Part shown: positions 20,290-32,194 of the stretch, in pieces
Position numbering within the stretch: position 1 is the stretch's first letter
Layout: every line of letters begins with the position of its first letter
Assembly: GCA_028673005.1 (NCBI GenBank)
Contig: CM054116.1
Location: 145,821,173 to 145,885,172 of the forward strand
Source: Tanypteryx hageni
Taxonomy: Eukaryota; Arthropoda; Insecta; Odonata; Petaluridae
DNA: 64,000 nucleotides
Direction: 5' to 3'
Notes under the pieces: model-generated
The model's database searches: none
Told to the model about the DNA's origin: nothing
The model's input: only the letters and a program-made list of their open reading frames with translations
Position numbers and translations under genes: made by a program

Positions 20290-20810
20290 GGGACATATGG
20301 CTTAGTAAGTATTATTTGTGACATCAGGCTGTAATATTGGATTGCTTTTAATCAAAATCCTTATAGCTATTTCTGAGTGAATCGAATTTTGTTTCAAAAT
20401 ATCCAAGAATAAAGTACCCTTAATTGTTGCGCAATATCATACATCTCTTTAGAGTGTCTGTTATGAATGATATTATCCACAAATATGAGATATCATTTGA
20501 TTCAGTTTAACCATTTAGCCTGTAATAAGATTTTTAATGGATCACAGCAGAGGCGTGAGGGCATCATAGGGCTTGGGTAAGGTAGCATAGCATACATTGT
20601 AATGCCATTGGACACCATATAGTGATTTCAAGAGATATATGACTTATGTAGTATTATTTGTGACATCAGGCTCTACAATTGGATTGATTTTAATCAAATT
20701 ATCTGGAGCCATTTTTGAGTAAATAAAATTTTTCTAAAAATCGCCAAGAATAAACTGCACTTAGTTTTTGAGCTATATCATTTTTATAAAAAAGAGTGTC
20801 TGCAAAAGAT
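20290..20810 (+). repeat. Two diverged copies of a ~175-bp unit
   Basis: The segment at 20303-20475 (ATTATTTGTGACATCAGGCT, then TTGGATTG, TTTTAATCAAA, CCAAGAATAAA, AGAGTGTCTG) is repeated in the same order at 20650-20805. The copies are about 345 bases apart and clearly diverged. They abut a copy of interspersed repeat family S on the minus strand, so the unit may be part of that family. Confidence 0.7.
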
Positions 20811-20859
20811 GATATATTGCACAAATGCAAAATATAATTTGATTTCATGCACGTGTTTG

Positions 20860-21021
20860 GGCCCTAGAAGAGCAAACAGGCAGACAGACAGAGATGGCAT
20901 GGCGAAAACCACTTTTATGGATTCGGGGACACCTAAAACATGTATTTCCATCAAAATCTCAAAGTTGAATTTTTTCACGATAACAATAGTTTCTCAATAT
21001 ACTACCTATATGAGAAAGTAA
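20860..21021 (-). repeat. Interspersed repeat family S, copy 1
   Basis: On the minus strand it shares TACTTTCTCATAT, GAGATTTTGATGGAAATACA, TGTTTTAGG and TCTGTCTGTCTG with the plus-strand copies at 32195-32640 and 43655-43965. No frame is conserved between copies. It is an unassigned dispersed repeat. Confidence 0.7.
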
Positions 21022-22960
21022 AAAGAGACCAGCATACCTAAGTAAGAGAATGCTTGAAAACTTCCTTTTAGATAAATGTTTTTACTCTGTTGCTGAGTTT
21101 GTCAATTCCTAATTGTGATATGTAATGTATTCTTTGATGCTAATGACTTGTCTTATATTTGTATGAGCAAATCTCCAGGATGAATAAAAATTATAATTAC
21201 AAAACAATTTCACTTCTTTCTGCACTTGTGCAGTTTGCTTCCAGCACATTCTCACATGTGCTTTTCGATCTTCTTTTTGTTCATTTCAAGGAAATGCTTT
21301 AATTTAATTTGAACTACTGAAATGAAATGTTGAGTATGTGATGCATGCAAGTTTTCTTGGGTTCTGCAACAAACATTTCCAGGTCACAAAAAATCACTAG
21401 CATTATCAAGTGGTAATATTTCTTTTATTAATTACATTCAAAATGTGTAACTGAAAATCAGAACCTAGCATAAGAAAGTGATAAAATTTCTTTTAATTGT
21501 ACAAAATACCTCACAAAAAATAAAAATGAAGCATTTAAGTGCTAACATTTATTTTAGTAATCACATTCTAAATGTGTGGCAGAAGATCTTATGTTACAAG
21601 ATGATAGCAATTATTAGACTTGCATTAAAAGTTCCAAATAAAAAATGAAAACCTAATAAAACAAAATAACATTTCCTTAAATTATGTTCAAAATACAAAG
21701 ATAATAGCAAATAAAAACATTACATTCCAAAATGATGGCATTTCTTTAAATTTTAAACTAATGTTTCATCATCGAAAATAGCAGCATTGGCAGTGAAGTT
21801 TAAACTGAGCTACAAAATAATTAAGTTGAGAGTTATAACATTTGTTTACTTCAAAAACTGCTAATAATGAGCATTATAAATATAATGTCCTTTTCTAGGG
21901 CACCAAAGTTTAAACTAAATTTTGAAACAAAATAGTAGAGGGAGTTCACACTTGTTGCAAATGCATGACATGCAATACAAATAATCGGCATGAAACTGAA
22001 GTAATAGTCATAAAAAATGTTGTCATGAAGTACAAAGTTGCAAACCACAAGCTCGCAAAGTTCAAAAAGATAGTGAACAGTAAAAGCTTTGTTATCCAGC
22101 ACCTATCCAGAAAACTCTAGTAACCAGTATATTTCCATTTGCGCCAATACAATTCAACAGTCTAGAAACCAGAAATATTTCCAAATTCATCCAGAACAGT
22201 GGTTCCCGACCTTTTTTTTTCACTTGGTCACACTGTGAAAATCATTGATAAAGGTTCTTCTCCTGTAGAATGATGTGAACCTGATATTTTTTCTCCACAT
22301 TTTTACAAGGCTTAAAAAGAAGTTCAAACCAGGACTAATGCAGGCTGGTTTCCCAAAGTTGACGTCCCAAATTCATCACTTATATTGACAGGAAATGTTT
22401 CAGTATGTGTTAGTCATTCCAAGGAATTCTCATATCATAAATACCACTTGTAATTCATAGTTTATCAATGATAGAGAAAAATGGGAAAACAAATTAATTG
22501 AGTATTATCAGGCTTACAATATTCAAAACAATGTCAAAATCTCTTTCCGACATTATATTTTGCATGTATTTTTTAAAATAAATGAATTTAATAAATGTTA
22601 CTGTTGATTTGCTAATATGTCTGGATCAACTGTCATTGCTGAAGGGTAGTAGAGCAGAAAAGAAAATAACCCATTTGTTCACTAGTCTATGTTTAAGCTG
22701 AGTTCGGTGATTTAAATGTGATTTAAAATACAAAAAAGCTGTTTTATTAGAAATTAAAAAAACATGACAAATTATTAAAATTTGGTGATAAGAATTAGAA
22801 TCTACATTCTTTTCCCCTGAGAACAGAACCTCACTCCAATATCACAATTTTAAGATATTTTAATGTTATAAAGAAAACATCTCTGCACGATGGATTTGAA
22901 ATTTCCTATGTAAAACAAATAGGGAAAAAAAGTTCCTGGAACTTCAATCTTTGCCAAATA
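21022..22960. other. AT-rich sequence with weak internal repeats
   Basis: No gene is supported. Between 21390 and 21780 several short blocks (ATTTCTTTTATTAATTACATTC and relatives, ATGTGTAACTGAAAATC) recur loosely, suggesting an old tandem or SINE-like array. At 22200-22440 and 22970-23060 are phrases (CCAAGTTTCATAAAAATCGG) common in dispersed arthropod repeats. Confidence 0.4.
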
Positions 22961-23234
22961 AAATATAGCCTAGAGGTGGACCCTGGCAGCACGAGCCTCA
23001 TACCAAGTTTCATAAAAATCGGTCCATTGGTGCAAAAGTTGTTAGTAAGGGACACATACACACACAGACCATTTCATAAGGCTGTTTCCTTCAGAAACCA
23101 GCCTAAAAATGAGGATAGACAGTGAATGAAAAATGACTTATATTTTTGAATGAACATAAACAATTTTTTTACATGCAAAATATTGAACATTTGCAAGAGA
23201 ATCTGCATTTTGAGGTTTCCACAGTGGACAGCAT

Positions 23235-23373
23235 TGTTGGAAGGTGTTCTCAGGAGAACCTGCATAGTGAGCAATTTGACTGGACTTCACTCCTGAAGAA
23301 GCCCACTGTAACGTGTGAATCGTCAAGTCAAAATACTCACTATGACGCTTCTCCTGAGAATGCCTTCCAACAT
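23235..23373 (+). ncRNA. Hairpin with hammerhead-like apex (Penelope-type)
   Basis: Arms 23235-23284 and 23325-23373 are inverted repeats with several mismatches. The apex holds CTGAAGA (23293-23299), a GCCCAC…GTGTG helix candidate, then GAAT and CGTC (23317-23324). This is the order of a type I hammerhead ribozyme: CUGANGA, helix II, GAAA, then a GUC cleavage triplet, with the arms as helix I. The fourth core base (GAAU, not GAAA) and the imperfect helix II indicate a decayed copy. Penelope-like elements are known to carry hammerheads. Confidence 0.45.
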
Positions 23374-23833
23374 TTTCAACAGAAAAAATAATTCTAAACT
23401 TAAATGTTAGCATTAAAATTACACAAACTTATCAACTTTAATTAAACTAATATGATTTCTGCTGCTGAATTTTTTTCTCAAGAATGTGAAATTTGGGATG
23501 AACAGTTCTTGAAGCAGCCAACCTTAGTCATGCATTAAGATTGCTAGGAGTTAGTTTTGAATGCTTTTTATTTTTATTTTACTAAGTTAGATAAGATACA
23601 GTTGCTCTTATAGGTAAGTGCTATGAAAGCTCGCAAGAACTGCGATCGCCAATGAGGCCAAGCTACGATAATACTCTTGTTTGTAAACTGTGGCCCAAAA
23701 GTCTGAATCTGAGTTGATTTGTAATAATGATTTTAAGTTTGAATCATAATGAAGTTCAATGAGTTTCTCTTTATCCAAAATTGTTAGAATGCATCCTACC
23801 TGATTTGCTGGAACAAATGGATTTATGATCTAT

Positions 23834-24608
23834 TTATTTTCTGTATTTATAAGCTTTTTGAGGAATACACTGCTCAAAATTCTTTTCCAAAACCTTCAAG
23901 TAGGTAGCAATGAGCGGCTTCATTTGAACATCAACATTCTCATCCATAGCTTCAGCTATGACAGTTGATAGATGGCCAAAATCTGACAGATCATTCCTTT
24001 TGATACTTCGTTTATACCACAAAAATTTTCAATTTAAATGCTTCCATATTTTCTGAAGCTGATAACACATCAATCTCCTTTCCTTGGAGACTTCCATTGA
24101 GTAAATTCAGCTTTTCAAAAATTATAGCTAGATATCCAAGTTTCACAATCCACAAATCCTGTACACAATAAATTGCTCTGGGATTTTGACTTGCAATAAG
24201 AAAAATATGAAGACATTTCCACAGATCAAAGAGCAATGCAATGTCTTGAGAAAACCAATAAACTTCACAATAGTTCAAAAGAGAAAAATCACATTCTGTC
24301 ATGCCTTCACGTAGTTGCTGAAACATCCTCGATTGTTTGGCACTCGATTTGATGATGTTAGTGATTTTGACTACATGTTCCATAGCATCATGATATGGGC
24401 TATCTTCCTTGTCACATGACACTTTTTTACATGCCAGATTCTGACAGTGCAAATCACAATATGAACTTTCACTATGTAGAGCATATTTCTTGATCATTGC
24501 TGCTGCTCCATTCCTGAATCCAACCATTGCTCCAGTCCAATCTGTGGATATACTGAAATACTTATTGAGAGAAATGTCATGCCATCGCAATAAATTCAAA
24601 TTCCACAA
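23834..24608 (-). pseudogene. hAT transposase fragment (ZBED5/SCAND3-like)
   Basis: The minus-strand frame 24012-24608 contains STDWTGAMVGFRNGAAAMIKK, a changed form of the CTDGAPAMVG block, then DLHCQNLACKK, VVKITNIIKSSAKQSRMF, LNYCEVYWFSQ and the LAIIFEKLNLLNGSLQGK motif. These are in the order seen in Charlie-type hAT proteins of the ZBED5 group. A frameshift near 24015 leads to a further 60 codons (23834-24022). The N-terminal BED finger and the C-terminal dimerisation domain are absent. Confidence 0.85.
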
Positions 24609-24705
24609 TGCTTCAGTGAGGACATTTAGTGCTGAAGGTTCACTGCTAAGCTCACCTTTCTTAAGCGTAAATACCCCAATTCAAGAATTGGGAATCATGC
24701 TGTCA

Positions 24706-24769
24706 TGATAGCATAGTTGGTTAAAGCGCCTGCCCAGAGATTGTGACACCTGGATTTGATTTCTGGTCA
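24706..24769 (+). repeat. tRNA-like SINE head (degenerate)
   Basis: TAGCATAGTTGGTTAAAGCG resembles a Pol III A box of a tRNA, and GGATTTGATTTC some 35 bases later resembles a decayed B box. A real tRNA is unlikely because the stems do not close. Confidence 0.45.
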
Positions 24770-24774
24770 AGCAC

Positions 24775-25858
24775 AGGATTTTTTTTCTCAAATGTCAAAT
24801 TTCAGTTTAAACTTATGCACCCATGCATACGAAATCATTTCCTCAACTTTCCATCTAAATATTCAGATAAATCTATCAATTTTTGCTGTCATATATGCAA
24901 CTACAATAGTACTTTTGTGTTTGCATCCTTGTGCGCAAAAGTAGAAGACATAATGGAAAAAAGTCGGTACATTTTAAAATACAGGATCAAGTTCATCACA
25001 TTGCTACATCCAGTACTGCAGCAAAGTATAGCCTACACAATGGGCAAATTAACATTTACAATGGGGACACTTATAACAATCCCCTTAAACAATAAGTATA
25101 AAATATAACTTGCATTTTAAAATATTACAAGCATTTATGGCTATCTTAAGTCGAAACATGCTAACAGCCTATCCTGTGAAGCAGATGGTGATGATTTATT
25201 TTAATTGAGGATTACATGTTTGATGAAAATTCCAACACAATTTTAAAACAAAAAAATAAATATTGAAACAATTAAAACCCTGTACCAAAACAGATGAATA
25301 AGCCTCGTGGAGCAGGGCATGGGTTTGAACAGAGGAGGCATCATGGGCAGAGCCCCTAGTTTTAGGTAATATAAGTTATCACATTAATGGTGCACAAAAA
25401 ATGTGTTATCACACTCATACCACTAATGTTGACCCACTGCATAACACAGCTTCAACTATGCTGGGGATGCATATGCTTTAAGGTTTAAACCGAATACAAA
25501 GATGTTTAAACATGCAGGTTTTGATCACATTCTCAGCTGAATACATCTATCTATACGTATATATGGGCACACAATTGATATCAGTCGTATCTCATTTTTT
25601 GGTCTCCCTTTTTGGTCACACCATATTTTTGGTCAGCCTAGTAAGTGAAGGAATATAGCGATCTTAAAATCCTATGCGGACAGGCATAAGCTGTAATATT
25701 GGGAATATTTTTTAAAATGGCAATCCCACCATTTGAGAGGAAGGAGTTTTCTTCGATGTATCTCTTCAAGGACATCCATTGGGGCTGGTTGATACTAGCT
25801 TGGCTAGTTCTGCCCCAACCAAGAAGACATCTAAATTCAGAAATGAGAAAATTAATCT
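24775..25858. other. Unassigned AT-rich sequence
   Basis: Contains an open stretch at 24743-25108 without recognisable domains. No gene call is supported. Confidence 0.4.
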
Positions 25859-25929
25859 GCTATGATAGTTCAGTGGTAGAATATCTGCCCAGCAAGTGGA
25901 AGAGCCAGGTTCGATTCCCAGTCATAGCA
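25859..25929 (+). repeat. tRNA-Gly-like sequence, probable SINE head
   Basis: A 71-base segment with a perfect 7-bp acceptor pairing (GCTATGA with TCATAGC). It has an A-box-like TAGTTCAGTGGTAGAATA, as in tRNA-Gly, and a perfect B box GGTTCGATTCC. A five-pair anticodon stem can form, with loop CCAGCAA, so position 33 is C rather than T and the nominal anticodon AGC does not fit Gly. The T stem has mismatches. It is more likely a tRNA-derived SINE promoter or pseudogene than a working tRNA. Confidence 0.5.
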
Positions 25930-25999
25930 GACTTTTTCTCATTCCAAAAATATTCCTTAGTAAGTGATGTTGGCCCCCCTGGGGTGCCTCAGGCATCCT

Positions 26000-26170
26000 G
26001 CAGGGAATCACTGACCTAGAGCAATCTGAGAAGTTTTCAGAGCTTTCCACCCAGTGGTGTTTGAAAAGTAAAGTGGAAATATTTACAAATACATTTGGAA
26101 TCATTTAGAGCATCCTGGAAAATTTTCAGAGCTTGCCGCTTGGTGGCACTTGAAACGTAAACATATTGAT
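26000..26170 (+). repeat. Direct repeat, two ~95-bp units
   Basis: Two blocks (about 26018-26073 and 26106-26162) share AG(A/C)(A)TTTTCAGAGCTT(T/G)CC, then GGTG, TTGAAA(A/C)GTAAA. They follow the tRNA-like segment and may be the body of the same SINE. Confidence 0.55.
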
Positions 26171-26451
26171 GAAGAGGGGCAGTATATGTTCAAATAAAAA
26201 GTTTTGCAATGATTTTAATTAAATTATCTTTTTTGCTTTGCTTGTCCTATAAGTACTTGCAAGGAGAGGACCTTTGAGTAATGGATTTTGATTAAACTCA
26301 ACCAGGTGATTCTAAATTGTAAATAAGGAGACCCATGTCTTGGGGTTATTGTGAATGGGCCTTCGGGGTCTAAAAATAAGCATCGAAAATATGCAAAAAC
26401 ATTGCATGCAACTTAATTGACTTCATTGTCAAATTGTTGATAAGAACAGGA

Positions 26452-26510
26452 ATGGGCGAGTGGATAACGAGCTTGGCTTCCATGGCATAGACTTGAATTT
26501 GATCCCAAAT
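26452..26510 (+). repeat. tRNA-like SINE head (degenerate)
   Basis: GGGCGAGTGGATAACGAGCT resembles an A box and GAATTTGATCCC, about 35 bases on, a B box. It lies 50 bases upstream of LINE copy B. It is weak and could be chance. Confidence 0.35.
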
Positions 26511-26561
26511 GTTTTCATTTTATTTTTTTTATTATCCAAGAGCTATTGAGTATACTCCAAT

Positions 26562-27578
26562 ATGGCCGCCGTCGATGCGAGTCAATGCGCAATGTGCTCT
26601 CAGTATTTCGATAAAGATAGTATAATAGTTGTTTGCGAATATGGTTGTCTCTTGCAATTTCACAGCAATTGTGTCAATCTTAACAAAGCAGCGCTAAGAA
26701 CACTTCAAAATACTAGTGAATTGTATTTTCGGTGCAAGAACTGCCTTATGCAACCTGTCCGTCACTTGCAAAGCATTTGTGAACTCATGGAAGTGGTGAT
26801 AAAACAACAATCTGATTTTTCGGTTAACATGGCTAGTCTTCAAACATTGGTATTAAAGTCAAATGAAATTATTAATCTTCAAACCAGTCAGATTGAAATT
26901 CCTAAAAAAGAAATTCGTGCACTGAAATTGGAGACATCAAAAACTAGTGAAAACGACAAATCTTCGACTATTAACGTTATCAGTGCTTTGGAATTACTGA
27001 AAAATAGTGGAGAAATTGCATCAAATTCTCCAACCACATATTCTGAAATGGTTTGCCATGATTACACCACTACTAAGGCATGCAACACACAGGATCGACA
27101 TGCTCACATCCCACCAACATCAATTCCTGCTACCTCAAATTCGAGGAAGGTGTCTTCAGAGAGCGAGCTGCAGAAGGCTTAAGTTAATGAAGCTGGCTTT
27201 AAAGTGTTCCACAGTAAGAAAAACAACAGAAGATCCATCAAAATTGGAACTGCTCCCGCAAACTCGGAATGCCCTCTGGTTGCTTTGAAGAAAAAAGCGC
27301 ACATCCACGTCTGAGGACTCCATCCTGACACTGAGGGCTGTATGGTAAAGGACTACTTGGAATCAAAATTTAAGATAAGTGTAGACATTGAGACTTTAAA
27401 AGTTAAGGGGCCATATGCCTCGTTTAAAGTATCGTCTGATTTCAAGTTCTTAGACCAATTACTGGATCCCAATATTTGGCCAGAAAATGCTGTAATAAAT
27501 AGATTTAAGTTTCCTTTAAACAAAGTTGTGACAAAGGTTCTAAATCCGATTGCCAACAATGACAAAGTCTCAAGTTGA
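26562..27578 (+). pseudogene. LINE B ORF1, two stops
   Basis: Opens MAAVDASQCAMCSQYF. It has a PHD-like finger (CAMC, CEYGC, FHSNCVNL, FRCKNC) at residues 9-61, then a Gln/Leu-rich stretch (LQTSQIEIPKKEIRALKLE) that could be coiled coil. After TAA at 27180 the same frame continues (EAGFKVFHSKK), and after TGA at 27312 comes GLHPDTEGCMVKDYLESKF. The C-terminal domain is equivalent to that of copy A. It ends TGA 27576, followed by CTAGGT, and the frame stays open into ORF2. Confidence 0.85.
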
Positions 27579-30330
27579 CTAGGTAGATCTACGTTAAAAG
27601 TGCTTCACTGGAATGTGCAGTGTCTATCTAATAAAGTTGATGAAGTGTGTTTCATTGCAAATCAGTACAATATTGACGTATTGTTCTTAGTAGAGCATTG
27701 GCTTAAGGCTGATGAAATAACTGTAATTGGATTATTTGACTATTGTGTAGTGAGTTGCTTCTGCAGATCAGAATGTAGACATGGTGGATGTCATTTTTGT
27801 GCAGAAAAACATAGTTTGCAAAGCATTTGCTAAAATAAATGCAATCTCTCTTGAAATGGTATGTGAAGTTGCTGCTGCTATACTTATTGTTAGTGATAAC
27901 AATGTTGTTATCCTATCAATATACAGACCCCCTTCTGGTGATTTTATTGTTTTTATGAACAAGCTATATGAAATTTTATGTATTCTGTGCCTTCTTAATC
28001 ATAGTATTGTGATAGGTGCTGACTTTAATGTTGATCTTAGAAATAATTCCAATGATTGTAGAGATCTGCTTAATCTTTTTATCAGCTTTGGTCTTAAAGT
28101 CACCATATCTGACATAACGAGGCCTGGGGTTCATTTTGAAAGCTCATGCATTCATAATGTTGTAACTTCAGTACATAAAGATAGGTGGACTAGCACTGTT
28201 ATAAACATACTGCTGTCTGATCACTATGCAATTATATTTATTGCTTATCTTGAAGGTATTCAGGCTTGTCTTAATCAGCAAAATATTACAGTCAGAGAAA
28301 TTAACAATGCCAGCAAGATATATTTTTGTTCCCTTCTAAATCAAATTAACTGGTGTTATTTATATACATGCCCAACCATTGAGGAAAAGTTTAAATATTT
28401 TTTTGAGTATTTTATGTTGACTGTTGAATTAGCTTTCCCACATATATGAGTTAGAAAAACTCTTAATCGTGTAAAATGGTATACCAAAGAGCTACTGGAT
28501 TTAAAGCACACTTGTGAATCACTTTATGATGTCTGGAGAAGTACATGCTCAACTCGCATAAAAGAAATATATTACTAGCCAAAATCAATTATAACAGCAT
28601 GATAATTGAAAATTCTGACAACAGAAATAAGGCCATGTGGTCCGTAATAAACCGGTTATCTAATCAAAGTAGTAAGACTGAATCTATAAAACCAAATTTA
28701 ATTGCACATAATTTTAATGATTATTTTATTGACAAAGTAAATGCAATTGTAAATAATGTACCACAACTTACAAATAACTTCAATCTGTACCTAAACAATC
28801 TGGAAAGAACTGCAACCTCATTTGCCTTTGCCCCAGTCAAAGTAGAGGAGGTGCATGGTACAATTTGTAAAATGAAAAATAGTAGTTGCATGGATATTTA
28901 TGGTATTAACACTACTATTCTTAAACTTTCTGCTACATATATTTGTTAAGTGCTAACCCACCTTATTAATTGCTGTATTGATCATGGTATTTTTCCAGAT
29001 CCTCTTAAAATTGTAAAAGTTTTGTCAACTTTCAAAAAAGGTAATAAGTTACTGTGTGAAAACTATAGGCCTATATCTATTTGCCAATTTTCTCAAAAAT
29101 TTTTGAGACTTATTAATGATCAAATGATATCATACTTTGAGAAAAATAATTTGTTTTCAGGATTTCAGTTTGGATTTTGTGCGAAACATAGCACATGTGA
29201 AGCAGTTCTGACATTAATTAAAGACTGCCTTGCTGTTCTTGAGAAACAGGACCTGTGTCAATTGAAAATGTTTGATTTGAGTAAAGCTTTTGACACAGTT
29301 TCACATGAAATACTGCTAAAAAAGTTAATCTATTATGGATTTCAAGGCAAGGCTATTGATTTAATTCACTCTTATCTGTGTGGTTGAACCCAAACTGTAT
29401 ATCTCAATCAAACTCTCTCAAACTATCTTCCAGTACCCCATGGGGTTCCTCAGGGTTCCATTCTTGGTCCATTGTTATTTATTATATATGTAAATGACCT
29501 CTCAACAAATGTAATTGACAACATGGCCAAATGCTATCAATTTGCTGATGACTGTGGAATATGTCTTTCGGCCAATTCCCCGTATAACATGTCTATACTT
29601 GATACTAATAAATTAGAGATACTGAAGGACTGGTGCTCTGCTAACACCTTATATTTAAACGGTGATAAAACCCAGGTCATGAAAATTAGTTTAAACCCTA
29701 GAGATAATCACAATAGTGAGTCAATTAATTTTCTAGGGATACACCTAAATTCTAATCTAAATTGGGAAAATCATATTATTAATGTGGAAAAAAATCTCTA
29801 AGAGCATTTTTATGATTAGGAGACTTTGCTCCAGTGTCAACAGGGATGTGCTGAGAACTGTTTACTATGCACATGTGCATAGCCACCTTTCTTACGGAAC
29901 TTTAATATGGGCCAACAACTCGTCATCAATAAAATTACTACTCCTCCAAAAGAGAGCAATCTCTATCATATGTGGAGTAAACTCTAAAACACATTGTAAG
30001 CCACTGTTTGTTAAACAGAAAATTATGTCTTTACCATCAATCTATGTCTACCAATGCCTGCTATATATCAAGAATAACATTTGTAACTTCAATGACCATA
30101 CCAATGTCCACCAACATTTCACCAGAAAGAGGCTTAATCTTAGAAATGACTACTGCAAGCACAGTAAGACATTAAATAGTTTTGAAAAGACATCAGTGAA
30201 GTTATATAACAGTCTACCTATCACCATTAGGACACTTCCTCCAAATTTATTTAAAATACATATTAAAGACTACTTGTTGGTTAATAGTTTATATTGTGTT
30301 GAAGACTTTTATAATATCAAATATATGTAA
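27579..30330 (+). pseudogene. LINE B ORF2: endonuclease and reverse transcriptase, broken
   Basis: In frame after the ORF1 stop the sequence reads LGRSTLKVLHWNVQCLSNKV; no ATG occurs before this endonuclease block. After a frameshift (about 27800) come SIYRPPSGDF, VIGADFNVDL and SDHYAIIF. The RT has KVLSTFKKGN, NYRPISIC, FGFCAKHSTC, LSKAFDTVSHEIL, then after a stop (29385) GVPQGSILGPLLF and FADDCGICLS with both catalytic Asp residues. The C-terminal YGTLIWANNSSS region ends at 30330. Confidence 0.86.
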
Positions 30331-30440
30331 TATTTTTGTAATAATTTTATATTGTATATATTTGTATTTGAATATTGCTTATACTATGACGAGGCAATAC
30401 ATTTGTATAATGCCTGTGCTAATAAAATATTATAATTATT

Positions 30441-31020
30441 ATTTTAAAAGCAATATTCTCTGATAAAAAGATGCTGTATAATTTTTATTTGGAGATAATG
30501 AATGCAGAAACACGTAATCACAAGTATTTTAAATATTTCAGCCGATGGAGCAATGGTTATTAATCCATATTCTTGTATGTGGTGACATTATGTCCCACCT
30601 AACGTTTGGGGACATTTTATCCGACAATGAGGACGTTATGCCCAGTTACCAAAATTTGAACCTTCTAGGTCAAGTGTATCTTAGAATTTTAGCAGGCAGA
30701 CAAAAACTTTCTGCTGCACATATGTATATAGATACTAGTAAAAGGTGTTTGCATTCTGCAACCATTTCAGATCACTTTGATTATTTTAGAATATGAAATC
30801 TCATGCACAGAGACTCGGATGAGCTCTTGTGTCATCCAAGAATATATTGAAGCACTTTGTCAGAGATTGTTATGTCAAAACATACACCAAACATATTCAC
30901 TGTATCACACTGAACAAAAGTACCCAAAAGAACTAAAGTCGCATTACTGAATGTTATTGATATGAATAGCCATAGTATTTAGCCTACATTGTGACCTTGA
31001 CGACATGATGACACACTAAA
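30441..31020. other. Unassigned sequence; short repeat shared with 6870-6905
   Basis: No gene seen. At 30725-30770 the phrase ACTAGTAAAAGGTG then TTTGCATTCTGCAA resembles ACTAGTAGAAGGTG…TTGCATTCTGCAA at 6863-6897, so a dispersed repeat is present in both places. Confidence 0.45.
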
Positions 31021-31026
31021 TCGCAT

Positions 31027-31365
31027 AATGCCTTCCCTTGCCCTATCTGAACAGTAAGGCATAGATAAAAAATTTTATTCAGGTAGAGAACAAAATTTGC
31101 TACAATAACATCTGCAAGAGCATGCATCTATGACTTATAATTTTTTAGATAAAAATTAATAAAATGTAAAAATCATAAAATAATATGTATAACAATTGCT
31201 AATTGCATTCCCTTGCCCTTATATGATCTGTAAGATATCAATAAAAACATTATTCAGGTAGAGGATAAAAATTTCTACAAATATTATGCAAAACCACATA
31301 CTAACAACTAATATTTTCCAAGATAAAAATTATTGAACTGAAATGTACAAATGGGGTAAGAACCC
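31027..31365 (+). repeat. Two-unit direct repeat (~175 bp)
   Basis: CCTTCCCTTGCCCTATCTGA…AGATAAAAAATTTTATTCAGGTAGAG is repeated at about 31208 as CATTCCCTTGCCCTTATATGATC…ATTATTCAGGTAGAGGATAAA. Order and spacing are kept, so this is an old tandem duplication. Confidence 0.7.
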
Positions 31366-31559
31366 CTAAAAATTAACAATTTTGAAATTTTCGATTTTTC
31401 TGTTTCTTTATGACCAAAATCCTACTATAATATATAATTGTTTAAATTTTAAAAAAATTTAATGGTCGCAGCAACATATTCATCAAGATTTTCAAATGTT
31501 TATTTGTGCATTTGCAATAAGCTATAAATAACTTTAAAATTTCAGCTCCCTAGCTTGCC

Positions 31560-31876
31560 CCATAGTACCGAAATGTTTATCTATTTGTTTAAACTACGAA
31601 TTTTTAATAGCCAAATAAATTAAAATATCAAAATTTCTATAACCCCTATTTCATTTTTTACAAATTATACCTTTAAAAAATGTCAGCTTTGTAGCACATT
31701 TGGAAATACATAAACCTTGAAAATTTGTTTAAGCAATTGTAAATTTTTTGCGGCCGCATTGTTGAGCCTTTTCAAGATATTTGTTTGTTCTAGTCGGTTT
31801 TGCACAACCCTACATACGAAAAATATTTTGAGTCTCCTGCTCATCTGGAAGTGCCTAAACATTAGTATCCTTCTAT
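31560..31876 (-). repeat. Interspersed repeat family R, copy 1
   Basis: Read on the minus strand it matches 61820-62039: GGATACTAATGTTTAGGCAC, TTCCAGATGAG, GCAAAACCGACTAGAA, TTGTTTAAACAAATTTTCAA and GGTTTATGTATTTC occur in the same order in both. No protein is implied. Confidence 0.8.
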
Positions 31877-31878
31877 AT

Positions 31879-31960
31879 ACAGGTGAGTCCCGCTTAAAGT
31901 GGGAGATGCATTCCTGAGGTCTCCGCATTAAGCGAAAATCTGCGTTCGCCATGTCACCAT
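31879..31960 (+). repeat. Tigger-like terminal repeat fragment
   Basis: TACAGGTGAGTCCCGCTTAA then AGTGGGAGATGCATTCC, followed by CCGCATTAAGCGAAAATCTG, resembles the left terminus of Tigger/mariner-type MITEs after a TA target. The partner end was not found, so this is a fragment call. Confidence 0.45.
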
Positions 31961-32194
31961 AACCTTTAGCCACCCAGAGGGAAATAACTTCCCAAATGGT
32001 ATTTCTGAACCCACATTCAATGTAAAACATATTTCTACTGGACTTTAAGAAACATTTATTAAACAAACTATAAAATTACCTAGTAAACAGTAAGACAAAA
32101 AGGCTTTTTAGTGGTAAACGTACATAATTTCAAAATATTTTCCAGAACACCTACAAAGTTTTATTAAAAAAGAGTCTAGGGTCGACTGCTTAAC

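Larger units (their letters stand above)
26555..30440 (+). mobile_element. LINE copy B (CR1/Jockey-like), full-length but degenerate
   Basis: The same family as copy A: ORF1 with PHD finger from ATG 26562, the TGA-CTAG junction at 27576, ORF2 endonuclease and RT, and a tail rich in ATTATT at about 30425-30440. Stops are at 27180, 27312, 28947 and 29385; frameshifts are near 27800, 28450-28545 and 29790. The start, CAATATGGC, matches the start of copy A (AATATGGC), so both begin just before the ORF1 ATG. Confidence 0.88.

Noticed and set aside
25859..25929. A functional tRNA gene
   Set aside because: Position 33 is C, the T stem mismatches, and the anticodon does not fit the Gly-like body.
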